A model generated the notes under the pieces. That model did no database searches. It saw only the letters and a list, made by a program, of their open reading frames with translations, and had not been told where the DNA came from. This document shows, piece by piece, positions 55,540 to 64,000 of a DNA stretch of 64,000 nucleotides (its first letter is position 1; the number at the start of each line of letters is the position of its first letter). Origin of the DNA: Prosopocoilus inquinatus (taxonomy: Eukaryota; Arthropoda; Insecta; Coleoptera; Lucanidae). Position numbers and translations under genes: made by a program. Location: positions 21,586,501 to 21,650,500 of the forward strand of contig CM069878.1 of the NCBI GenBank assembly GCA_036172665.1. Reading direction: 5' to 3'.

Positions 55540-57547
55540 CTATCGAACATCTAATGTTGAGAAGTATACTCCAAAGCTGAAGAGCCTTTGCTGTCGTTTA
55601 GTACCCTGACATGATGACAAAGGTAAAATATTAATAATGTCATTCGACTTAACAAATGAAACTTCTGGAACGACGGGAAAAATGAATTTGTTGGTATATT
55701 TAACACTTTTGCGTAGAAAGTTAACTTCAACTTCATCGTCTTCATTTGGACCACTTAACAACTTTCCGACATAGAAAACGTTTGTGGTGCGAAACTTAGT
55801 TAGCACAAAGTCGTCTTTTACTGGATCCCTGTCTAATTCTTCAAATCCAGTAACAGCTGCCATGTCCTCCTTTACATCATAATCAGACAGACAGACTATC
55901 ATCTAGGGAGACACTTTCATTATTGGAATTTCTTGCTTCACTGCTACTGTCTCTGTTTAATAAAATCTGTTTTCTAATTCTCTTTTTTTTCTTGTTGTTT
56001 GATTTTTTTCTCCTTTTCTTTTTTTCTAATTCATTCTTTTCAGGCGTGTCTGTTACAATCATGTTTTTTCCTCTGTTTCTTCCTTTTCCTGTATTTTTTC
56101 TATCGGTTGCCTTTGGATAGCCTTTAAAATCTTCCGGTGTAATAAAGCTCTTATTGGATGGATTTGATGTAGATGCGCTGGATACCCTTACAATTTCATT
56201 TTCAATTTTGTCATGTAGAACTTCGTCATTACCGAATGCTATCGATGTATTCGCGGATGTTGTAGCATTATCCGCAACGCTAGATATGCTCTTTGGTATT
56301 GGTCGATCAGTAACATAACTAGTTAAAAAATCCTCTTCAATGAATGTATTTTTGTCGAACGGATAAATGCCAGTCTTCTGAAATCCCGATTTAATGTTCT
56401 TGGGTGTCATAGATTTTTCATGAGCTGCAGCCACAAATTCAGCTACTTCATATATAGAAATTGATGGCCCTGGGTTCCTCAATAACCACGAATCGGCAGC
56501 AGTATTGTAAAAGGACTTGAAAGAGAAAAACACACTAACATCAAGCGGTTGTAATTTGTGGATACTGTGAGGAGACAGAGTTAGCAACGTGACACCATTA
56601 GCTTTAGCCAAGTTAACAGCAGCAAGTGATAAATGACTCTCGTGATTATCGAGAATGAGAAGACTTGGATTATCTATTGAAGAATTCGTATGTCTAATAA
56701 AATGTTGCATTACTTCGCTGAAAAGAATTGCAGTCATCCATCCATTTGGACTTAATAGTCCCAAAGTCCCGGATATTGCATTTTTAAGCATACGAGGCTG
56801 AAACTTTTTTCTGGGGAATACCATCACTGGTGGTATGGTATTTCCGGATGCACTGATAATGCAGCATGTGGTAACGAGTATTCCTCTTTCTCCGCTTGTA
56901 GCTTTATTAACTTGTTTAGTGCCTTTAAGGGTCACACTCTTCTTTGGTCTCTGAACAGTTGTTGTTGCTGTCTCATCTAAATTGAATATTCTACTGCCAT
57001 CTGCATATTTGTCAGGGCATCGTTTACGCGCAACTTCAAGATTTTCATAGAATTTCGAAACATTATGGTAATTAAAGGACGTCATGCGAGATAAACTACA
57101 TCCTTCAGCTTGACGAATGCTTAAGTCTGGATTTCTTTTCAAGAATCCATAGAGCCATTCTAAACCAGCCTGCTCATTTGTGTCCCAGCTGTTAGGGTAC
57201 TTTATGTTATTTATTTTGGCCATTTGATATGCCAGTGATCGTACGTCCTACGCAGTGTGTCCATAGCACATTTTTGACGTCATTATTATATAATTTTTCA
57301 AAGCAATTTCCTGAGTCTTGGTAAATATTAGCCTGCAATCATAGTTCGGTTTCATCACAATCTCTTTGTCAACGCTCAATTTTTGTTTCTTCGCATATCG
57401 TGCAACTGTCTGAAATTTTAAGTTGTACATATCTGCGGCTTTTCTTACACTAAAACCTCTTTCTAAAATCAACTTCTCTGCATTTCGTTTGTCATCTTCT
57501 CTGAATTGTCGTTTTTCACTTTTCCTCTTGTTGTGTCCTCGTGCCAA
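55540..57547 (-). pseudogene. pogo/Tigger-type transposase, one stop and one 4-bp frameshift
   Basis: ATG 57545-57547 opens a Psq-type helix-turn-helix N-terminus (ILERGFSVRKAADMYNLKFQ). A TAG near 57248 is in frame with the next segment (AKINNIKYPNSWD onward), which contains the CENP-B-like and DDE domains: FNLDET (first Asp), LLILDNHESH (second Asp) and HKLQPLDVSVF (third Asp), all retained. A Lys-rich stretch (KKKRRKKSNNKKKKRIRK) may be a nuclear signal. Near 55889 a tandem TGTC tract shifts the frame. The tail resumes in the other frame (ELDRDPVKDDFVLTKF, DEVEVNFLRKS, RLFSFGVYF) to 55540. Only two lesions separate this from a full protein of about 660 residues, so relatives may be active. 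Its own terminal repeats were not clearly delimited. Confidence 0.88.
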
Positions 57548-57559
57548 TTTGAATAATGA

Positions 57560-57836
57560 TATCTGAAAATAAAATAGAATATGAATATATCAATCAATAA
57601 TTTATTGTTGTTCCACAATGAGAGTTTCAAAGTGGAACAACATTTTCGTCTCATAGTAGACCATGGCGGCAAAATTTATAATTTTTTTTATTTTCATGTT
57701 GGTAATAGAAAACCAAGCTATTTGAATGCGCCAATGTAACCTCGATTATGTATAGAACTTTTCATTAATCACGCAAATTGAACTTATTGTATGGTTTTTT
57801 ATTAATCGACAAATTATAACCGCTAAGAAAATCAAT
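57560..57836 (-). other. 5' region of the pogo transposase gene
   Basis: Contains paired words resembling transposase sites: TTCCACAATGAGAG and GTGGAACAACATTTTCGTCTC (57612-57652). Similar words (GTGGAACAAGTCTCATTGTG, GGACCACC) occur at 61679-61704 beyond the Harbinger insertion. This suggests the Harbinger element landed in the pogo 5' region and that the pogo 5' terminus is near 61704. Confidence 0.45.
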
Positions 57837-58091
57837 AATGATTTTTTAGCGACGTTACCGCGAATAACCGGTTTCAAGTGGTTATAAATTGTGTGTTTTC
57901 GCGAGACCGGTAACGGAAGTTCCCCTCTCGAGTCGCCATTTTTAATTGATAACCCGGTTACAGATTTCATAACCAGGTTCTTGAGGTAAGTTACTGGCGG
58001 TTAACCGGGAAGTGTCAAAAGTCTGATGTCAAACGACAAAATTCTTAACGACAGGCGGTGATTTATATTCTATTTCCAAATTTTTTGTAAG

Positions 58092-59341
58092 ATGAATGAA
58101 ATGGACTTAATCGAAATCACTTTAAATAATAGAGGCACCGATTATACAGTGATTACAGACATAAACACTGCAAATACCTTGCTCAACGGTAAGAATACTT
58201 TAAATTTGTTGGTTAGTTTGGGAAAGCACGTGTTTTTCAGATCCTCGAGCTGCAGAGCAATACAATGTTGAAAATGGTGTGACAGAAGTCATTCCCGGTA
58301 GTGAAGATACAAATGTAGCAAATTTTAAAAGTTCTACAGGTAAATATCTACATTCTTAATAATGTTCTACGTAGACTGTACACCAGTAATTCTAGATATA
58401 ATTTGGTCATCTAAAAAGCCCACAGATCGGGACAATGAAGCCACCGAATGTTTTCTGAAAATAAGACACCGTTTAAGTGACAAATTTAACGATAAGAAAA
58501 ATGTTAAGACGAAATTGTGGACCCAAGTCGCGACAGAATTACAAGAAGAAGGGTTTTCTTTGGGTCCTGGTGGTGGGGAACGTTGTCGTCAAAAATTTGC
58601 GAACTTACAGAAAACCTATTTCACTTTTGTTAAGGAACAACTAAATAAGACTGGAATGGGGAAGAAGGAAGAACCAATTTTTTTTGACCTGATGCACGCC
58701 ATATTAGGTATGTTTAAATAGAAAATCTATTTACACACATTCTAAGAAACGAGGCTTACTTTACTCTGATTTGATTTACAGAGAAAGATTCATTACCTAC
58801 TATTATATCGGATTAAAGTATAGTTTTGTTCTCTCTGAAAGTACTAATTTTAATATTTAAAATGAAACAACAAAATTTTATAGGAGGCAAAGATAAAACG
58901 GATCCAGAATTTCTTCTAGATTCGGAAGCACATACAAATTTAGACTCAGAAACATCAACAGAAAGTGAAATGAGTTCTTCAACTGCCTCTAACATAAAAA
59001 GTAGATTTAAAACAAAAAACACCCTTCGACCTCAATCAAATGTTACCACAATACTGACCTGCCTGAAAGACGAGTTACACACAGATAGGGAAGCTCGGGA
59101 AAAACAATTTACAGCAATACAGGACATATTAAGAGAGCAAAATAATCAAAGAGAAAGGTTTCTATCAATTCTGGAACAAATGGCAGAGACCAAAAACAAG
59201 CGTAAACGGACAGAGAATGATGAATCTGAAAGTTTGTGTTTTTATTATGGAATTATTTATTTATGTTATGTATTAAACATTGAAATATTAATAAATGACT
59301 CAAAAATACTCTACTTAGATACATGTTTGCAGAATTATTGA
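58092..59341 (+). CDS. Harbinger Myb/SANT-like DNA-binding protein
   Basis: Probable exons: 58092-58188 (MNEMDLIEITLNNRGTDYTV), 58241-58339, then from 58375 or 58387 to 58707, then from 58885. The third exon carries a trihelix/Myb-like domain: ATECFLKIRHRLSDKF, KTKLWTQVATELQEEGFSLG, ERCRQKFANLQKTYFTFVKE, with the characteristic spaced Trp and hydrophobic residues. The last exon encodes an acidic Ser/Thr region and a predicted helical tail (HTDREAREKQFTAIQDILRE, ERFLSILEQMAETKNKRKR). An alternative short exon at about 58782 ends in EKDSLPTIISD and a stop. In PIF/Harbinger elements the Myb-like protein helps bring the transposase to the nucleus and element ends. No disabling lesion is evident, but splice junctions are predicted by eye. 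Confidence 0.75.
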
Positions 59342-59407
59342 TAAATTTGTGTTTCTATTACAGAAATATTTTTTTATGTTATGTATTAAACATTGAATTA
59401 TTAAAAA

Positions 59408-59575
59408 TAAGTAGCGACATCCTTCGATCGCTTTCTGACCTAATATTGCAGTAGGAAAACAAATTGTAGCCAGATTTGCTACATAATAAGTCATCCCATG
59501 CAAGGCGAAACAGCTGTCCAGAGGTTGCTCGATGGATCCACTGCAATCAAAAACGATTTGCAGCAAATTTTTTTT
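59408..59575 (-). repeat. Copy of the GTTGCAAATCG repeat inside the Harbinger element
   Basis: GCGACATCCTTCGATCGCTT, GATTTGCTACATAATAAG and CCCATGCAAGGCG match 16845-16960. The right end, CACTGCAATCAAAAACGATT then TGCAGC, is the inverse of the terminus at 16679 and 16981. Located between the two convergent Harbinger genes. Confidence 0.65.
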
Positions 59576-59645
59576 TTTTTAATTGAATTATTAATACATC
59601 ACTTAACAAATATAATACATTGATTCATAATTTATTAAATACATT

Positions 59646-61304
59646 TCATTGATTTAACATTGTGCAGATATAATTTCGTTTAATTTCACCTAATACTCTG
59701 TCAACTCTGTTTTGTACAAAGTAATCTTCTTCGTCACGTTCATTCTCATAAGGTTCAGGCCATTCATCTCCATGTAGATAACAAAAATTATGTAGAATAA
59801 ATGCTGCGTTTGCAATCTCTGTTGCCTTGGAAACAGAATAAGTATTTATGAAAATCAAACGCCTCCATCGTCCTTTTATGAGGCCAAAAGTATGTTCTAT
59901 TGCAATTCTATCTGCACTTAAGAGATAGTTGTGCCTTCTTTGTTGACGTGTTGTGTTTGCATTTGTTCTATAAGGTGTCATCATCCATTCCCTCAAGGGA
60001 AAAGCACTATCTCCTATTAAGTGATAATTTCTATCTGGAAAATATTTTCTTGCTCCATGTTCTTCAATATGCCGTGCCATAAGTGAATATGAAAAAACCT
60101 ATAAAATAAAATTTAATTGCATGTATTTTGCAAATTTTGCATGTGATGATTTAATCTGAATATAAAGTTTCTATTAAGATTATGTTCAAATTATATTTAT
60201 TGTACAGTTGAAAGCAAAAAATAGTAGACAAACACATTTCCTGTAATTATTCTTTCTCAAAATGGTAGTAATTAAAAATGAATTTATAAATTTTAACAAA
60301 GTCTTACGCTTGTTTAATTTGAAAGCTTATCTGTAAAGTTATCTTTAAACTATATCATTTTGAGAAAGAATAATGATAGGAAACTGTTTTTGTCTATAAT
60401 TTTTTGCTTTCAACAGTAACTTGAAATCTTTCAAGTATCATCTTTCAGCTTTACAATTGTAAAAGGAGAATGAAATACAATTTTTATCTGCCATAAAAGT
60501 ACTGATTAAATGACTTTAGTAATAAAAACAAATAAATTACCCTTGAATCATGGGCTGATCCTGGAAAACCTATGAATAGGTAAGTAATAATTTTATAGGC
60601 AGTACATACAGCTATTGCTGTAATAGAATGATTGTGATTCCTATCCATGTAGCTATCATGTTGATTTTTTGGTACCTTAATATTAATTTTGGTTCCATCG
60701 ACTGCACCGATAACATCTAAAAATTATATTATATAATAACAGGCAAAATAATATTAAAGTCACATTCTTACTAGGATAATGTTGAAATTGCTGTTTGATA
60801 TTATTAAATTCTTCTTCCGTTGTTGGCCATGTAATATATTTTGATCTTAATTTGAAATTGATAATATATAAAAATGCATTAACAATTTGCATAACTGTCG
60901 ATGGTACCATATTGAATCTGTCACCAATAGAATGCAATGTATCTTGCTTGGACATATACCACACAAACACCAGTAAACTTCTTTCCGGTTGAATAGGGTA
61001 ACGTCCACCTCTGTATTTTTTTTTTTATTATGTTATAAACGTCATTATTTATACACTCATCCAATAAACAGTAAAATGTTACTTTTTTCATTCTGAATAA
61101 TGGAAAAAATATAATTTCATTGTACCAATCCAACCAGCAATCTTCTGGATCTAGTCTTAAATGTCCTTCTTTAAATTTCAGTAGGGTTGAAAATATCACG
61201 TTCCAGTCCGAATAGTTTTGAATTAACTGAAACACTACATTGCTTTCATTTAGCATAAATATATCATCTAACAAATAAAACATTTCTATTTTCTTCAGAT
61301 TCAT
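59646..61304 (-). CDS. Harbinger transposase (DDE_Tnp_4), frameshift only at an A11 run
   Basis: Minus-strand exons 61304-60772, 60716-60541 and 60098-59646 have GT-AG introns and conserved junctions. Exon 1 covers the N-terminal region to FVWYMSKQDTLHSIGDRFNM and STVMQIVNAF. Exon 2 starts VIGAVDGTKINI (first catalytic Asp) and ends GFPGSAHDSR. Exon 3 has YHLIGDSAFPLREWMMTPY (second Asp) and RIAIEHTFGLIKGRWR (Glu). The exon lengths sum to 1162 nt, one more than a multiple of three. The frame changes at the T11 run 61016-61026 (A11 on the coding strand) before RGGRYPIQPERS, so one base too many in that run explains it. Expected length is about 386 residues, usual for the family. The run length may be a sequencing error, in which case the element could be autonomous. 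Confidence 0.87.
60203..60418. mobile_element. Tc1/mariner-type MITE in the transposase intron
   Basis: CAGTTGAAAGCAAAAAATAG at 60205 is matched by the inverse of the right end (TTTTTTGCTTTCAACAG, ending 60416). Pairing runs on through TTTCCT and ATTATTCTTTCTCAAAATG, about 60 bp per arm. TA flanks both sides (60203-60204, 60417-60418). It is 212 bp and non-coding. Confidence 0.85.
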
Positions 61305-61529
61305 TTTCTGTTGGATTCGGAGGTTAGAACCAAAGATTAATAACAAAAGATGTGAGGTTAGAACTTTGAACGGCTACCACGCATTGACCAGTTTTTAAAA
61401 CAGCTACGTTTTAGCGAAACATTCGTTAACAGTGGAGGGGGTTTTTAAAAATGACACTAATGACAAACCACCACTAACCAAAATGTATAACCCGGTTACG
61501 ACTGGTATCTTCGCTAAAAAATCATTAAT

Positions 61530-61705
61530 GTCATGTATCCAAAATTAATAAATATTGTACTTACCGCTGTTTTTCAATGCCACTTCCTCAGCACAACTGT
61601 CACCTCACAGCCAAGTTAGTTTTAGGAGGGAAATTTAAAATTTAAATCACAGTAACCACTTATACACTCTGTCTCACTGTGGAACAAGTCTCATTGTGGA
61701 CCACC
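61530..61705 (-). other. Probable 5' end of the pogo element
   Basis: On the minus strand GGTGGTCCACAATGAGACTT then GTTCCACAGTGAGACAGAG looks like two tandem transposase-site-like words at an element end. An AAACAGCGGTAAGTAC near 61571 could be a splice donor of a 5' untranslated exon. Assignment is inferred from similarity to 57612-57652. Confidence 0.4.
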
Positions 61706-62364
61706 CTCCTCTATTTTGACCACCTTTCAATTTTATAAATCAGCTAATCATTCACACATAATAGTACTTGTTACACTTTAATAAAATTATTTAAAGTAAT
61801 TGTTTCATAGTTGTAGCTCCTACCTTCTGCACTTTCATTTCTATTAAAGTGATGGATTGTCTCGGTAGGTAATATGATGTAGGACACAGGGTAAGTCTCC
61901 ATATTAATTTAATCTTCCTTCCATAATCTTCCATATCTGTAACAATTTATATTGCCATTGTTAACTTAGTAAAATAAAAACCTTATTATGGATTGTTATG
62001 ATGCTAATGGTAATACTAACCTTTCATCAGTGTGACACATACACATCTTCTTGCATCGAAATTGTCACAGGGCTCCGTTACCTAAATTAGCAGCCCCAAT
62101 TCCAAATTGAAGGAAATTTGGTCTGATTGGAATATGAATTGCATCCAATAACTACACATTTAAATCTTCTTTTGCGGATCTTGCGAGGTCTATTTTTCTC
62201 AAACTCTGTTTATATTAGAGACTGTTCTCTGGTCACACAAAAATAATTTAATCATCAACAATGTTTATTTAACGGACAATTTGATTTAACTCATTATATT
62301 TGTGCCAGTTCCTTAATTTACTTAAACGATCACGATCACCGCCATCACTAAAGCAATTAACATT
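61706..62364 (-). repeat. Right arm of the 650-bp inverted repeat
   Basis: Inverse partner of 52061-52718. The inner end TTTGACCACCTTTCAA pairs with TTAAAGGTGGTCAAAG at 52698, and the outer end CTAAAGCAATTAACATT (62348-62364) pairs with 52061-52077. The sequence outside (CAGGATCTGCCGCC) is unrelated to the left flank. Confidence 0.85.
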
Positions 62365-62377
62365 CAGGATCTGCCGC

Positions 62378-62890
62378 CTACCCAAATATGTCATGCAGGA
62401 GCTTTGAAGGACACATTTTCGAGGAATTGACTAGGTTATTTCGCATTTTCAAAACGCGAACAACTCCCTTGCACCCACAGTCAGATGGAATGGTGGAGCT
62501 TTTCAAGAAACATCTGGCTAAAATTGTTTCGATGAACCAACCGGACTGAGACGAATATCTTCTCCTTTTCCTGATGGCGTACCGTTCTGCAGAGCATGAC
62601 ATGAACGAACCCCGTAGTGTCTTGTTCGGAAGGGAAATGTGTTTGCCTTGTGACTTAAAATTTGGGCAACCAGAGACCCGTCTGGGACTAAATGAATACT
62701 CGCAAGAATTTGAACGCCGATTAGTTAACATTCATGAATACGTGCGACGTAATATCAGTTTGGCGACAAACCAAACAAAGGCTCGCTACCATCGACGAGC
62801 CAATGAAAGAGGCGTGGCTATACAATCCTAAGACCCGTGGACTGTGCCCCAAACTACCTGTAGATCATAAAATAGTCAAGTTCATTCTTC
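62378..62890 (+). pseudogene. Gypsy integrase fragment, C-terminal half
   Basis: SFEGHIFEELTRLFRIFKTR and TTPLHPQSDGMVELFKKHL, which holds the third catalytic residue (Glu), then FLMAYRSAEHDMNEPRSVLF, LPCDLKFGQPETRLGLNEYS and, after a frame change, WLYNPKTRGLCPKLP. It is related to the integrase end of the 27.3-33.6 kb element (FLMAYRSSVHETTGETPAKV). A stop at about 62550 and the frame change near 62800 make it a pseudogene. The match ends just before the MITE at 62920. Confidence 0.85.
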
Positions 62891-62911
62891 GCATTATGCA
62901 ATCTTTCTTCA

Positions 62912-63396
62912 GAGAGTGGTAGTGTTGTTAAATTACCGGTAATATATTTTTAATGTTATCTTACCGGTAATGTTACCGTAATATTACCAATTATTACAGG
63001 TCAAATGGTGACATCTCGCGCCGGAGTTATCAATTATACTTTTAACTAAAATGTGATTTTTATTAAATTTTCTGATTAATTTCATACCGAATACGCATTA
63101 CATTGCTGACTTTTGATAAAAAAAAGGTTTACAATGTTCAATATTATGTGTTTCCAGTAAATAAATTCATGTGTGAACGAGTCATTTTAGGTTATGAAAT
63201 ATTTATTGCATTTTTTTAGTATTTACATTTTTGCAAAATAATCAAAAATATTGCTTGACCATTGGTTTACTTGAATTTTGCAAGTGTGTAACTCGAAATT
63301 AAAACGGTAACAAATGAATGTTACCTTATCGGTAACATTAGAAATTTACCGTAAGGTAACGTGGTAATTTTATCAACTCACAATACTAAAGAGTTG
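62912..63396. mobile_element. hAT-type MITE with TAGTGTTG ends
   Basis: TAGTGTTGTTAAATTACCGG at 62920 and the inverse of ACTCACAATACTA ending at 63388 form imperfect inverted ends. GAGAGTGG (62912-62919) and AAGAGTTG (63389-63396) match at 6 of 8 positions as a possible 8-bp duplication. Subterminal TTACCGGTAA/GGTAAC words are repeated many times near both ends. No ORF; 469 bp. Confidence 0.65.
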
Positions 63397-64000
63397 TAAA
63401 CAAATCATTTTACAGTTTCAGTTCAAGGTTAAATGTTCGTCTTTTGTGTTTCTTTCCCCGAAAGCCTATTGCTGTTGTGACGCATTCAACTATTCCAGTG
63501 ACCACCAACTAGTTCACATGTGAATTTTTAATCCATTTTATCTCAGAAACTACACAGATTAGAACCCCCCATGTCTGCAGTCGTATGCTTTGTTTTTTCA
63601 AGGACTATTTGTGGTAAACAGGTCGGACTCTTAATCTGAATTACCCTGTATTTTTCGACTATTAACTTCAAATCTTTTATTTAAAAATTTTTAAGCACAC
63701 AGAAGGTTGTGCTTTTTTCGAATCATTATACAAATTTAACTTCCCTTTTAAAAAACTATTGTCTTGTTTAGAGTGACCGATAAAACATCATGCCTCTATT
63801 AGTTCCTTGCTGTTCACCTATTTGAGCGAAAAGTTTTGCTTTACTACTCTAATACCTGCCTTTCATTAGTTATGGGGAAAGTTGTACTTCTGTATGTGGT
63901 GTTGGTTAAAAACAAAATAAAGAAATTTGACATAATGGTTTATTAACTCTACTATATTCAGAAAATGGAGGCGCAAACCTCTGTTGTATGATCTAACGAT
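63397..64000. other. Gene-free end of window
   Basis: AT-rich sequence without supported ORFs or recognisable element ends. Confidence 0.4.

Larger units (their letters stand above)
57834..61529. mobile_element. PIF/Harbinger transposon, nearly intact, with Myb-like gene and transposase
   Basis: The inverted ends AATGATTTTTTAGCGA start at 57837 and 61526, with AAT at 57834-57836 and 61527-61529 as a 3-bp duplication. A plus-strand Myb/SANT-like gene (58092 onward) and a minus-strand DDE_Tnp_4 transposase (61304-59646) converge, the standard two-gene plan of Harbinger elements. A TA-flanked MITE (60205-60416)sits in a transposase intron, and a scrap of the GTTGCAAATCG repeat (59408-59572) lies between the genes. 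Length is 3690 bp including these insertions. Confidence 0.88.

Noticed and set aside
55923..56120. Plus-strand Leu/Phe-rich ORF resembling a membrane protein
   Set aside because: It is the antisense of the Lys-rich tail of the pogo transposase.
52061..62364. A Polinton/Maverick element with long terminal repeats
   Set aside because: No protein-primed DNA polymerase B, retroviral-type integrase, packaging ATPase or capsid genes are found inside the arms. The only proteins are pogo and Harbinger products.
45820..62890. The two Gypsy integrase fragments as halves of one copy split by a 16-kb insertion
   Set aside because: They overlap: both cover the segment just after the second catalytic Asp, with different sequences, and their breakpoints do not abut. 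Two separate fragments are more likely. A 13-bp inverse match (ACATATTTGGGTA / TACCCAAATATGT) at their edges looks like coincidence.

Overview
The window looks like an insect chromosome segment that is mostly accumulated transposable elements (TEs). The evidence is AT-rich DNA, spliced genes with introns of about 50 nt, insect-type families (AK1-like adenylate kinases, a secreted C-type lectin, a secreted leucine-rich-repeat protein) and the mix of piggyBac, hAT, pogo, PIF/Harbinger, Jockey/CR1-like and RTE-like LINEs, Penelope and Gypsy elements. A beetle is plausible, but the order is not settled by anything I can see. I found no rRNA, no intact tRNA and no bacterial features.

Host genes occupy two short islands. 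Island 1 (1353-2360) holds the last exon of an adenylate-kinase-type gene on the plus strand and, convergent to it, a leucine-rich-repeat gene whose C-terminal cap lies in a shifted frame. Island 2 (13742-15674) holds a four-exon adenylate-kinase-like gene with an acylation-type N-terminus and a degraded active site, followed 90 bp later by a two-exon secreted C-type lectin. Elsewhere only unrecognised coding-like remnants are seen, near 37.3-38.7 kb.

TE layout: a deleted piggyBac with TTAA ends (2968-4439); a dead plus-strand LINE (4480-6840); foldback and MITE clusters (7.2-13.5 kb), including a 2.4-kb hAT-type element with an 8-bp target duplication (8949-11331); a minus-strand LINE (20346-25078) split by a 1.9-kb hAT-type element that itself carries a foldback; a minus-strand Penelope-like element (34.2 to about 25.1 kb) with a hammerhead-ribozyme-like motif, interrupted by a 1.5-kb foldback and by a complete Gypsy LTR element (27285-33571); two decayed hAT transposon copies with target duplications (40991-44574, 46396-48664); another LINE (49.0-51.95 kb); and a 10.3-kb block bounded by 650-bp inverted arms (52061-62364) that contains a pogo transposase and an almost intact Harbinger element with smaller MITEs inside it.

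The most notable object is the Gypsy element. Its Gag starts with a SAP-type domain followed by 11-residue coiled-coil repeats. In the env position, between integrase and the 3' LTR, it carries an ORF with a TARG1/OARD1-type macro domain (ADP-ribosyl hydrolase fold, candidate catalytic Lys and Asp retained) followed by a CCCH zinc finger. This copy has several frameshifts and stop codons, so any activity must be tested on better copies elsewhere in the genome.
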